A stretch of DNA of 45,369 nucleotides from an uncultured Blautia sp. (GTDB lineage: Bacteria; Bacillota; Clostridia; Lachnospirales; Lachnospiraceae): assembly GCA_900539145.1 (NCBI GenBank), contig UQAX01000017.1:1-45369 (forward strand), written 5' to 3'. The notes beneath the pieces are model-generated. The model was given only the letters and a program-made list of their open reading frames with translations, ran no database searches and had not been told where the DNA came from. Positions 33,546 to 41,905 of this stretch are shown here, in pieces. Made by a program: the position numbers and the translations under genes. Each line of letters starts with the position of its first letter. The first letter of the stretch is position 1.

Positions 33546-34481
33546 ATGCACAGGTCAAGAAAAGCACAGAAAAAAGAAAAGAAAGCCATGACCGTTTCTT
33601 TATATGGAAACTTATTCTTCGTCATTGTGGAATTAATCACAGCCATCATCACCAGTTCTCAGGCAGTTTTGCTTGATGCTGTTTATGACGGTGTAGAATT
33701 CTTCATGCTCTTGCCTTCTATTTTTTTAATCCCGCTGCTCTACAAACCTTCCAATGAAAAACATCCCTTCGGTTATATGCAGATAGAAACTCTCTTTGTT
33801 GTAGTAAAAGGAATTATGATGACCGCTGTTACCATTGGGTTAATCGCAAACAACCTAAACCTTATGCTTCATGGCGGACATCTGATTGCTTTTCAGTCCG
33901 TTGCCTACTTTGAACTGTTTGGATGTATTTTAGGTATCGCTGTATCTCTGTATCTTCGAAAAAAGAATAAAGCGATGAATTCCCCTTTAATAGAAACGGA
34001 AAAGAAAGGATGGGAAATCGACAGTATTGTATCTTTGGGAATGACTGTGGCATTTTTGCTTCCTAACTTTTTGTTACATACGCCACTTGCTCCTGTAATT
34101 CCTTACATTGACCAGATTATCACAATCTTTCTGTCTCTATTTATGCTCCCCGTGCCAATTAAAACAGTTGTTACAGGTATTCGGGATTTAATGCTAATAC
34201 CTCCGGAACAGGAAACCATTGAAGATATTAAAAGCACCGTAGAACCAATTATTGGTATTTACGGACACACACAGCTTTATTACGATATTGTCCGAACCGG
34301 ACGAAAATTATGGATTAGCGTTTATATCACTTTTGATAAAGATACGATTTCACTTTCACGGTTTAAAATTATTCAAGCCAGATGTATTCAAGCCCTTACA
34401 GAAAAATATTCCGATTTTTACTTTGAATTATTACCGGATATCGAATTTACAGGGACTGAAATTGAAAAATTAGAGGTTTAA
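33546..34481 (+). CDS. Cation diffusion facilitator family transporter
   Basis: A 311-residue membrane protein with about six helices and a C-terminal cytoplasmic domain of the CDF type. The second helix has the metal-site pair Asp44 and Asp48 in LLDAVYDGVEF. In the fifth helix, where H-x3-D is usual, the sequence is GWEIDSIVSLG with only Asp159 clear, so the metal site is atypical and the metal is uncertain (Zn, Fe or Mn). AGGAG lies before the ATG. It is monocistronic and ends in a bidirectional hairpin. Confidence 0.85.
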   Translation: MHRSRKAQKKEKKAMTVSLYGNLFFVIVELITAIITSSQAVLLDAVYDGVEFFMLLPSIFLIPLLYKPSNEKHPFGYMQIETLFVVVKGIMMTAVTIGLIANNLNLMLHGGHLIAFQSVAYFELFGCILGIAVSLYLRKKNKAMNSPLIETEKKGWEIDSIVSLGMTVAFLLPNFLLHTPLAPVIPYIDQIITIFLSLFMLPVPIKTVVTGIRDLMLIPPEQETIEDIKSTVEPIIGIYGHTQLYYDIVRTGRKLWISVYITFDKDTISLSRFKIIQARCIQALTEKYSDFYFELLPDIEFTGTEIEKLEV

Positions 34482-34498
34482 ATATACAGTTAGAAAAT

Positions 34499-34565
34499 AA
34501 GTTTCTTCCAAAGAAGATCAGGTATCTGAAACACTGATTTTCCATGGGAGAAACTTGCTTTTTCC
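34499..34565. terminator. Bidirectional terminator between CDF and subtilase genes
   Basis: Arms AAGTTTCTTCCA and TGGGAGAAACTT form a 12-pair stem with a large internal loop that can fold again. GCTTTTT follows on plus, ATTTTC on minus. It separates two convergent genes. Confidence 0.65.
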
Positions 34566-36307
34566 TACAATGGAAAACTATCCCCTAAACACAGCACCCC
34601 ATATCCAATACGATTATTGGGATACTCCCCGCCTAAAAGCGGTCTTGCTCCTCTTCTTAAATATGCCTTTACCTTCTCTCCGTACAAGAAAGGATCATTT
34701 CCTTTTATAATTCCCCATTCCATCATAAGTGCTGCAGCCCCCGTAACAAAAGGCGCTGCAAAAGATGTTCCTGTTCTGTTATCATATCCGCCTCCCACTG
34801 CCGTTGTACGAATATCCACACCCGGAGCTGCCAAATCCGGTTTTACCGCATTTACCACTCTTGTATAACCCCTTCCTGAAAAATCTGCGTAAGACATATA
34901 TCTGGAATTATATGCCCCCACAGAAATTACTCTCCCTGCTGTTGACGGAATAGTCAATGTTGTTTCCGGTGTTGGAAAAGAAAATCTTGTTCCTTCATTT
35001 AAAATTCCGCCTCCCGGAAGCCACAAATCAAAAGAACCGTCCACAACTTTTGAAGGTATCAACTGAATTTTCCACACACCGCTGTCGATATACTGATTTT
35101 TTGGAAGCATATCTATATAAATTTCCTGTGAAAGACTGTATGGACTGGGTTCTCCATAATAGATTAACAGCTCCGTATTTTGAATAGTAAAACGCTGCGG
35201 TCCTAATATTTGCTTAAAAGGACCTACCCTTTCGCCATTTGGATGTATCAATACAAATTCCATCTCATCCACATACTGTTTCCAAATCTGTACGCTCATC
35301 CCCGTTTCATACTCGCTGATATATAGTGAAATCTCTTTTGTCTCACCTTCTGTCAATTTTCCCGAAGTATGAATAGCCACACTTCCTTCATTCCCCATTC
35401 CTACACAAATTACTGTTTTTCCCGACAATGCCGCATTATCCAAATACGTTTCGATAAGTGACTCCCCACTATGAGAGCCATAATTATTGCCAAAACTGAG
35501 ATTTAAAGCCAGCGGCATCTGCAAATCGATTGCCTGACGAATTGCATAATCAATTCCCTGCATAAGTTCTGTGGTTCTGGGAAATCCATCTTCCAAAGGC
35601 GTTCCCAGTTTTACAACCAGCAAGTCACTTTTATAAGCCACTCCTCGATAAACACCTTGCGAAGCCGCCCCATTTCCGGCTGCAATTCCCATCACTCCGG
35701 TGCCATGTCCGCTTAAATCACGACTGGGAACGATTTTTTCCATTTCCCTTTTATTTTCCTGCTTCAATGCCTCATCAATCTGCTCCTTTGTATATTCCGT
35801 TCCTATAAAATAGCCTTTCGGTGGATTTCCCTGTATGGTTTGATCCCACAGACGTAATATTCTGCTGCTCCCATCAGAATTACGAAAATCAGGATGGCTA
35901 TAATCAATGCCGGAATCAATACATGCAACCAACACGCCTTCTCCTGTCAGCGCTTCTCCCAAAGGCGAAAACTCACTTTGTACTGCTGTCATGCAGGAAG
36001 CACTTTTTCCTTGATTTACTGCAAAGAATAAACGCTTTGGTTTCTCTACGAACTCTATCTGCGGATTTCGTGATAATTCCTCTATTCTGCTTTCTGGAAT
36101 GCGTATAATGGCAAATTGATTTAAAAGTTCTACTTTTGGAATATCTTCTCCCAGCACTGCACTCAAATCACCGGAAAACTTTATAATCAGCTCCCAGTTT
36201 TTTTCTTCTGTATTATACCCTACGTTTAACTGTGATGATTTCATTCTCTCCTCTTTTGTAGCACTTAAAGCTAAATTCAAAAGATTTTCTAATTTTTGAT
36301 TTTGCAT
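34565..36307 (-). CDS. Csp-like S8 serine protease (subtilase)
   Basis: A 580-residue protease without a signal peptide. Residues 1-100 look like a prodomain. The catalytic triad is intact: Asp131 in ACIDSGIDYSHPD, His201 in GHGTGVMGIAAG and Ser515 in TGTSFAAPF. A long insert of about 200 residues between His and Ser fits the jelly-roll domain of the clostridial Csp family. Csp proteases activate the cortex hydrolase SleC in spore germination. Many Lachnospiraceae carry several paralogues, so the exact role is uncertain. Ribosome site GAAAGGGGG. Confidence 0.87.
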   Translation of the reverse strand: MQNQKLENLLNLALSATKEERMKSSQLNVGYNTEEKNWELIIKFSGDLSAVLGEDIPKVELLNQFAIIRIPESRIEELSRNPQIEFVEKPKRLFFAVNQGKSASCMTAVQSEFSPLGEALTGEGVLVACIDSGIDYSHPDFRNSDGSSRILRLWDQTIQGNPPKGYFIGTEYTKEQIDEALKQENKREMEKIVPSRDLSGHGTGVMGIAAGNGAASQGVYRGVAYKSDLLVVKLGTPLEDGFPRTTELMQGIDYAIRQAIDLQMPLALNLSFGNNYGSHSGESLIETYLDNAALSGKTVICVGMGNEGSVAIHTSGKLTEGETKEISLYISEYETGMSVQIWKQYVDEMEFVLIHPNGERVGPFKQILGPQRFTIQNTELLIYYGEPSPYSLSQEIYIDMLPKNQYIDSGVWKIQLIPSKVVDGSFDLWLPGGGILNEGTRFSFPTPETTLTIPSTAGRVISVGAYNSRYMSYADFSGRGYTRVVNAVKPDLAAPGVDIRTTAVGGGYDNRTGTSFAAPFVTGAAALMMEWGIIKGNDPFLYGEKVKAYLRRGARPLLGGEYPNNRIGYGVLCLGDSFPL

Positions 36308-36356
36308 ATTCTATCCCCCTTTCTCCATCTTACGCTTTATGAATAAGGATAGAACG

Positions 36357-36384
36357 AAAAAGAGCTGCCTTAACAGACAGCTCT
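36357..36384 (-). terminator. Terminator of the formate channel gene
   Basis: Minus-strand arms AGAGCTGTC and GGCAGCTCT pair around a short loop and are followed by TTTTC. Confidence 0.75.
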
Positions 36385-36401
36385 ACTTTCTTATTCTTAT
36401 T

Positions 36402-37166
36402 TTATTTTTCTTTTGAAATCAAATGATATGGAAGTGCTACTCCTAAGATACCTCCAACCATATTTCCAAGGGTAACAACTACTACATTATATAAATATGC
36501 ATCAATTCCAACTTTTCCTGTAAAAAGAGAAATTCCAATGCTGCTCATATTTGCAATACTATGTTCAAATCCACATACCATAAATACAAAAATACACCAG
36601 AAAATCATAATCAATTTACCTGATTCAGACTTCATTTTTATTCCACACCATACAGCAAGACATACTAAAATGTTACACAATACCGCTTTGAAAAACAATG
36701 GCATTGGTGCAGTAGTCGTCTTTGTAATTGCAAGATTTTCAAAATAATTGCCAATTGCACCTGTAGGAACTTTTGTAGCTATAAAAAGAGCAGAAGATAA
36801 AAGAGAACCAACCAGGTTTCCAATCCAACATACACACCATAATTTACAGGCATCTCCCCATGTAGCAGTTTTTCTAAATGCTGCTGCTGACATAAGAAAA
36901 TTATTTCCTGTAAATAAATCCGCTCCTGCCATGATAACTAAGCTAAGTGCTGCTGCAAATGCAGCACTCTGTGCCGGTTTTGCCCAAATTGCTGCTGTTT
37001 CTGAAGTTGATAAATGACCTGCAAGTGTAAATGCCAGAAATCCCCCCATTGCAACAAACATACCAGCAAGCATAGACGCCACAAAATATCCCAGCGGATT
37101 GGTTTTCAGTAAATTTAATTTTGTTGCCGCAGAATTACAAACGGCTTTATATTCGTCTTTATACAT
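36402..37166 (-). CDS. Formate/nitrite transporter (FocA/FNT family)
   Basis: A 254-residue channel with six helices. Conserved features are the first helix ASMLAGMFVAMGGFLAFT, GADLFTGNNF in the second broken helix region and VCGFEHSIANM with the gating His near residue 200. FNT channels move formate or related monovalent anions with protons. Its position 89 bases after fhs supports formate as substrate. A hairpin lies between the two genes, so it may be transcribed less than fhs or from its own start. Confidence 0.92.
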   Translation of the reverse strand: MYKDEYKAVCNSAATKLNLLKTNPLGYFVASMLAGMFVAMGGFLAFTLAGHLSTSETAAIWAKPAQSAAFAAALSLVIMAGADLFTGNNFLMSAAAFRKTATWGDACKLWCVCWIGNLVGSLLSSALFIATKVPTGAIGNYFENLAITKTTTAPMPLFFKAVLCNILVCLAVWCGIKMKSESGKLIMIFWCIFVFMVCGFEHSIANMSSIGISLFTGKVGIDAYLYNVVVVTLGNMVGGILGVALPYHLISKEK

Positions 37167-37207
37167 ACTTATTTGCTCCCTTCAAGCCCAAAATTTTCTA
37201 ATACGTA

Positions 37208-37242
37208 GAAAGCTGCTGCACCACATTTGTCATGCAGCAGCT
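37208..37242 (-). terminator. Hairpin between fhs and the formate channel
   Basis: Minus-strand arms AGCTGCTGCA and TGCAGCAGCT pair perfectly. The following TTTC tract is short, so termination may be partial. Confidence 0.55.
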
Positions 37243-37255
37243 ATATGTTTATTTC

Positions 37256-38941
37256 TTAGAAAAGACCGGTAATTTTACCTGTTTCATCTACGTCAATTTT
37301 CTCAGCAGCCGGTACTTTTGGAAGTCCTGGCATTGTCATGATTTCTCCTGTCAACGCTACGATAAATCCTGCACCTGCGGAAATCTTCAGATTTCTTACT
37401 GTTACTTCAAAATCAGTCGGTGCTCCCAGCTTTGTCTGGTCATCTGTCAGACTGTACTGTGTCTTGGCAACACAGATTGGGCAGTTTCCATATCCCAGCG
37501 CTTCTAACTGTGCAGCCTGTTTCTGTGCATTTGCAGTCAGAACGACTCTCTTACCACCGTAGATTTTCTGTACAATCTGGTTCAGCTTATCTTCAATACT
37601 TCCCTCTAATTCATAAGAGAATGTGAAATCGTTTGGTTCTTCAACCAGACGGATAACTTCTTTTGCCAGTGCAATTCCGCCTTCGCCGCCTTTTGCCCAT
37701 ACTTCAGACAGTGCAACGTTTACGCCCAGCTCTCTACATTTGCTTTCTACTAAATCAAGCTCTGCCTTTGTATCGGTTGGGAATGCGTTGATTGCTACAA
37801 CACATGGAAGTTTGTATACATTTTTAATGTTGCTTACATGTTTTAACAGGTTTGGAAGTCCCTTTTCCAGAGCTTCTAAGTTTTCGTTATTTAAGTCTGC
37901 TTTTGCTACTCCGCCGTTGTATTTTAATGCACGAACGGTTGCTACGATTACAACTGCGCTTGGAGTCAGCCCGGCCATACGACATTTAATATCTAAGAAT
38001 TTCTCTGCACCTAAGTCAGCGCCAAAGCCTGCTTCTGTGATTGCGTAATCACCCAACTTCATAGCCATCTTTGTTGCGATTACAGAGTTACATCCGTGAG
38101 CGATGTTTGCGAATGGGCCGCCGTGTACGATTGCAGGTACATGCTCCAAAGTCTGTACTAAGTTTGGTTTTAAAGCATCCTTTAACAGTGCACACATAGC
38201 GCCTTCTGCATGTAAATCATGAGCTGTTACCGGTTTCTGTTCAGAAACTTTTCCGTATGTATATCCAACGATAATACGTCCCAGTCTTTCTTTTAAGTCT
38301 GTGATGTCTTTTGCAAGACACAGAACTGCCATAATTTCGGAAGCTACGGTAATATCATAGCCGTCTTCTCTTGGCATACCGTTTGTCTTTCCGCCCATAC
38401 CGTCAACAACAAAACGAAGCTGACGGTCATTCATATCCACACATCTTCTCCATGTAATCTTTCTTGGGTCGATGTTTAATTCATTTCCCTGATAAATGTG
38501 GTTATCCAGCATAGCTGCCAGAAGGTTATTTGCTGCACCGATTGCATGGAAGTCACCGGTAAAGTGCAGGTTGATATCTTCCATTGGAACAACCTGTGCG
38601 TATCCGCCGCCTGCTGCACCGCCTTTTACACCGAAAACAGGTCCCAGTGAAGGCTCACGCAGAGCAACCATAACATTTTTACCAAGTCTCTGCATACCAT
38701 CTGCAAGACCAACCGTTGTTGTTGTTTTTCCTTCTCCTGCCGGTGTCGGATTGATTGCTGTAACGAGAATTAATTTTCCGTTTGGCGCATCGGACTCTTT
38801 TAATAAATTGTAGTCAATTTTTGCTTTGTACTTTCCGTACTGCTCCAGATATTTGTCATCAATACCTGCTTTCTCTGCAATTTTTGTAATTGGCTCCATT
38901 GTGCACTCCTGTGCAATTTCGATGTCTGATTTGAATCCCAT
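37256..38941 (-). CDS. fhs: Formate--tetrahydrofolate ligase
   Basis: A 561-residue enzyme that makes 10-formyl-THF from formate, THF and ATP, feeding one-carbon metabolism and purine synthesis. The P-loop-like TPAGEGKTTTTVGLADG is present, as are GLPKVPAAEKIDVD at the C-terminus and REPSLGPVFGVKGGAAGGGYAQVVPMED. Length is normal. AAGGAGG precedes the ATG. Its leader carries a ZTP riboswitch and terminator, so expression should rise when 10-formyl-THF is low and ZTP accumulates. Confidence 0.98.
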   Translation of the reverse strand: MGFKSDIEIAQECTMEPITKIAEKAGIDDKYLEQYGKYKAKIDYNLLKESDAPNGKLILVTAINPTPAGEGKTTTTVGLADGMQRLGKNVMVALREPSLGPVFGVKGGAAGGGYAQVVPMEDINLHFTGDFHAIGAANNLLAAMLDNHIYQGNELNIDPRKITWRRCVDMNDRQLRFVVDGMGGKTNGMPREDGYDITVASEIMAVLCLAKDITDLKERLGRIIVGYTYGKVSEQKPVTAHDLHAEGAMCALLKDALKPNLVQTLEHVPAIVHGGPFANIAHGCNSVIATKMAMKLGDYAITEAGFGADLGAEKFLDIKCRMAGLTPSAVVIVATVRALKYNGGVAKADLNNENLEALEKGLPNLLKHVSNIKNVYKLPCVVAINAFPTDTKAELDLVESKCRELGVNVALSEVWAKGGEGGIALAKEVIRLVEEPNDFTFSYELEGSIEDKLNQIVQKIYGGKRVVLTANAQKQAAQLEALGYGNCPICVAKTQYSLTDDQTKLGAPTDFEVTVRNLKISAGAGFIVALTGEIMTMPGLPKVPAAEKIDVDETGKITGLF

Positions 38942-39001
38942 AGTAACATCCTCCTTGAAAATAATTTTTACTCACCCTTTTCCCATTCTCCGCAAGAGAT
39001 G

Positions 39002-39110
39002 AAAAAAGGGCAACATTTGTAGATTAACAAATGTTGCCCAGACGGTCGGCTTTTTTCACATTCTGATTTCCCTGTGGTACTCCACATTAATCCGTCAGTA
39101 ATCAGATGCG
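39002..39110 (-). ncRNA. ZTP (pfl) riboswitch with terminator, fhs leader
   Basis: The first stem pairs TCTGATT (39106-39100) with AATCAGA (39068-39062). Inside are the conserved ACTGACG, a TGTGG-AGTA-CCACA hairpin and GGGA. After a linker, GCCGACCGTCTGGGC (39050-39036) matches the conserved CCGCCTGGGC pseudoknot element. Its GGGC is shared with a perfect terminator hairpin GGGCAACATTTGT / ACAAATGTTGCCC followed by TTTTTT. This is the standard layout: ligand binding hides GGGC and allows read-through into fhs. Confidence 0.9.
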
Positions 39111-39164
39111 TGTTATTCTGCGACAAATAAATTATATTTATATCTGTCACTTAACTATGTTCTT

Positions 39165-39193
39165 ACTCTAACACAAAATCATCTTACTGTCAA
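39165..39193 (-). promoter_or_regulatory. Sigma-A promoter of fhs
   Basis: TTGACA and extended -10 TGTTAGAGT on the minus strand are separated by 17 bases, about 55 bases before the riboswitch. Bases 39194-39261, back to the TrkA-type gene, are AT-rich with nothing I can call. Confidence 0.65.
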
Positions 39194-39261
39194 TGCACCA
39201 CAGTAAAGTTTGTGAATTTTTTACCAATTTTTCTTCTATTTTTTTACATATATAACAAATG

Positions 39262-39912
39262 TTATTTCAATTTTGTCACTGCACGTACGTCTCGGTAATG
39301 TCCCATAATAATCAGGGTTTCATTATGATTAAAGACATAGTCTGCATGAGGAAGCGGGTTCATTTTCCCCTGAGCTTTCGTAGCCAAAATGCTGATGTTA
39401 TATTTTTTTCTGATACCTTTTTCTATAATGCTGCTTCCAATCCATGACTCCGGTGCAGGTATTTCATAAATAGCATATTCGTCTGTCAGCTCAATATAGT
39501 CAAAAATATTGTCATTTCCGTATTTTACAGCCAGACGCTGTGCCATTTCCTTTTCCGGATACACAATGCGGTCTGCTCCGTTTCTCAAAAGGAATTTAGC
39601 ATGTACATCACGGTTGGCTCTTGCCAGAACAAAACGTGCTCCCATATCCTTTAAAAGAGCAGTTGTTTCTAAGGAACTTTGGAAATTGTCTCCGATGGCA
39701 ACCACACAGAGGTCAAAATTTCCCACGCCCAAGGACTCTACAAAATGCTCGTTGGTTGCATCACCAATCTGGGCATCTGTCACCATATCAATGGCATCAT
39801 TTACTCTTCCCTCATCGCTGTCTATTGCTAAGACCTCATTCCCTTCTTCAATCAATTTTGCCGCCATGTGTCTTCCAAAACGGCCAAGTCCAATAAGAAG
39901 TACTGACTTCAT
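39262..39912 (-). CDS. TrkA/KtrA-type potassium uptake regulator
   Basis: A 216-residue cytoplasmic ring subunit with an N-terminal RCK domain (GLGRFGRHMAAKLIEEG, AIDSDEGRV for nucleotide binding) and a C-terminal RCK domain from about residue 140 (IYEIPAPESWIG). It regulates a TrkH/KtrB-type K+ channel by binding ATP/ADP or c-di-AMP. No membrane subunit is in the window, so the partner is elsewhere. A long hairpin lies just upstream. Confidence 0.9.
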   Translation of the reverse strand: MKSVLLIGLGRFGRHMAAKLIEEGNEVLAIDSDEGRVNDAIDMVTDAQIGDATNEHFVESLGVGNFDLCVVAIGDNFQSSLETTALLKDMGARFVLARANRDVHAKFLLRNGADRIVYPEKEMAQRLAVKYGNDNIFDYIELTDEYAIYEIPAPESWIGSSIIEKGIRKKYNISILATKAQGKMNPLPHADYVFNHNETLIIMGHYRDVRAVTKLK

Positions 39913-39934
39913 CTTCTTTTCCTCCGCTTTTGTT

Positions 39935-39977
39935 ATCCGGTACAGAGAACAGAAGCTTCTCTTTTGCGTACCGGTAT
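39935..39977 (-). other. Long hairpin between AI-2E and TrkA-type genes
   Basis: Arms TACCGGTAC and GTACCGGATA and the inner pair AGAGAA/TTCTCT form a two-part stem on the minus strand. No T-run follows. It could be the AI-2E 3' end or a leader element of the TrkA-type gene. Confidence 0.5.
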
Positions 39978-39983
39978 ATTCTC

Positions 39984-41141
39984 TTATTCTTTTTTATTAT
40001 TATCTGAAATATGTTTTCCGTCGTCTCGATACAGCCATTTCAGAAAATCTTCCACTGCATCCTGCAAATTTCGAATTGCGCTGTTAAACATTCCCGCATG
40101 ATAAAAATTCACAATAATTGCCCCGACAGGTACGGCTAAAATCATTCCCAACACACCTGCAAAACGATATCCGGTATACATACATATCAAGGTCCACAAC
40201 GGATCAATACCGATGGAGTCTCCCACCACTTTAGGCTCAATAATACGCCGTATCAGCTGCGTTGTCAAATATAATATAATCAGTCCCACTGCGTACTGCA
40301 TATCCCCTGACAGAATTTTAAACAACGCCCACGGAATAAGAGCAGTACCTGTCCCGAAAAACGGAAGCATATCCAAAAAAGACACGAGAAAAGCCACCAC
40401 AATGGCAAAGTTTACCTTTAAAATTAAAAATCCTATACAGAGAATAACAAAGACGACTCCCATAATTTTAAACTGAGCTTTAAAATATCCGCCGAAAATA
40501 CTCCGAAAGCACCGTTCCAGTATTTTCCATTTTTCCTGAATAAGCTGAGGGGTATGCTCCCTTCCAAATTCCAATATCTTGTCTCTGTCTGCAATGAAAA
40601 AATACGATGATAAAATTGTAAATATAATGGCTATAATAATACTTGGAAGATTTTTCGCAAAATTACTTGCCTGATCTACGGTAATCTGGCTGATTTTTCC
40701 TACGGCTGTTCCAATCATATTACCTAAGCTGTCCTGAAAGTCTGCAATTCCTTTTTGAACTCCGTCCGGCAATTCTTCGATAATCATAGAAAGATTTTCT
40801 CCTGCCTCCTGAAAATCCTCTCGAAAACTACTGTAAATCTCAGGCGCCTGCTCAATAAGCGAACTTGCTTCCTGCAATGTCTTCATTCCGATAAAATAAA
40901 TGCCTCCGATAATAGCGGCCAGCACTGCAATAATAAGAAGCATAGAGGTATGCTTTCTGGCTACCTTCATCCGTCTTTCCAACATCCGCACCAACGGGTT
41001 TGCAATCAGCGCAATCAGCCATCCGATTACAAACGGCATAAAAAAGCGAATAAACTTAAAGACAATAAGACCGCCTAAAACCACTGCCAGAAGTGTAAAA
41101 ATAAATACCAGTAAATTTTTAATGTGTTTCTTCCAATTCAT
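39984..41141 (-). CDS. AI-2E family (PerM/YtvI-like) membrane protein
   Basis: A 385-residue protein with about seven or eight helices. Two N-terminal helices with FMPFVIGWLIALIANPLVRMLER, a soluble central segment (about 90-160) and the C-terminal PKVVGDSIGIDPLWTLICMYTGYRFAGVLGMILAVPVGA are family features. Members export AI-2, transport Na+/H+ or small acids, or act in sporulation (YtvI), so the role is open. It is transcribed behind a structured leader and its own extended -10. Confidence 0.85.
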   Translation of the reverse strand: MNWKKHIKNLLVFIFTLLAVVLGGLIVFKFIRFFMPFVIGWLIALIANPLVRMLERRMKVARKHTSMLLIIAVLAAIIGGIYFIGMKTLQEASSLIEQAPEIYSSFREDFQEAGENLSMIIEELPDGVQKGIADFQDSLGNMIGTAVGKISQITVDQASNFAKNLPSIIIAIIFTILSSYFFIADRDKILEFGREHTPQLIQEKWKILERCFRSIFGGYFKAQFKIMGVVFVILCIGFLILKVNFAIVVAFLVSFLDMLPFFGTGTALIPWALFKILSGDMQYAVGLIILYLTTQLIRRIIEPKVVGDSIGIDPLWTLICMYTGYRFAGVLGMILAVPVGAIIVNFYHAGMFNSAIRNLQDAVEDFLKWLYRDDGKHISDNNKKE

Positions 41142-41167
41142 CTACAAAACCCCTTTAAGCCGATTTT

Positions 41168-41241
41168 GCATCCTACCTCACAACGTACAACAGCCTATAT
41201 GCGTACCGATTTATACATACAGGCTGTTTTCTCTCGGATGC
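41168..41241 (-). ncRNA. Structured 5' leader of the AI-2E gene, class unknown
   Basis: On the minus strand GCATCC (41241-41236) pairs with GGATGC (41173-41168). Nested inside is a 13-pair stem AACAGCCTGTATG / CATATAGGCTGTT (41228-41216 and 41201-41189) with one G-U pair. The predicted transcription start is at about 41241, so the outer stem begins at the 5' end of the RNA. AAATCGG occurs in the loop and AAAATCGGC just after. I do not recognise a known riboswitch class. Confidence 0.5.
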
Positions 41242-41247
41242 TTTTTA

Positions 41248-41256
41248 AGTATAACA
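41248..41256 (-). promoter_or_regulatory. Extended -10 of the AI-2E gene
   Basis: TGTTATACT on the minus strand is a strong extended -10 seven bases before the leader fold. The -35 is poor. Confidence 0.55.
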
Positions 41257-41292
41257 CAACTTGGAAAAAAGTAGTCCGATTATATAAAATTT

Positions 41293-41904
41293 TTACAATT
41301 CTTTCAGAAATTCAAAAGGTTCTTTGTCATGTATAAAGTGCATCAGCATATAAGAACACATAATTGCCACTTTTTCTTCTTTTAAAATCCGTTTTACTTC
41401 TTCTCTGTCTGCCAAAACCACTTCGATTTCCTCTGTGTCTTCCTGAAATTCCTTTGTAATTTCTCCTGCTGAAGTACCGAATACAATAGCGCAAGACTCA
41501 TCTGTCATTCCCACTGTGGTAAATGCAGGCTTTTCATAAGCTTCATTTACTGTAATAGGCGTAAACTCCAGCCCTGTTTCCTCTTTCATTTCCCGAACGG
41601 CAGCTTCCTTATAAGGCTCTTGCTTTTCTACCAGTCCTGCGGGAAATTCATACACAAAGTCATTGATTGCATATCGATACTGACGAATTAGCACTACCTT
41701 ATCCTGCTGTTCGCCGTATAAACTGTAAATCACAACTCCGTCAGGCTCATTCTTCCCTGTGACAAGCTTTAAATCCTTCTCGCTTTTTGCTCTTGACGCA
41801 ACATAATATTTTCCTTCTTTTCCTGTTTTTGATTTTCTGTCCAGTTCATAAAGATTTACAAAAGGATTTTCTGTTTTTTTCGTAATTCCTGTAATTGTTG
41901 CCAT
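41293..41904 (-). CDS. Nudix hydrolase (ADP-ribose pyrophosphatase-like)
   Basis: A 203-residue hydrolase with a complete Nudix box: Gly90, then Glu97 and the REMKEETGL core (residues 104-112). The N-terminal strand pattern and length fit ADP-ribose or nucleoside-diphosphate-sugar pyrophosphatases. It begins 1 base after ribU and is cotranscribed. A link to flavin use (FAD is also a Nudix substrate) is possible but is inference. Confidence 0.88.
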   Translation of the reverse strand: MATITGITKKTENPFVNLYELDRKSKTGKEGKYYVASRAKSEKDLKLVTGKNEPDGVVIYSLYGEQQDKVVLIRQYRYAINDFVYEFPAGLVEKQEPYKEAAVREMKEETGLEFTPITVNEAYEKPAFTTVGMTDESCAIVFGTSAGEITKEFQEDTEEIEVVLADREEVKRILKEEKVAIMCSYMLMHFIHDKEPFEFLKEL

Positions 41905-41905
41905 G

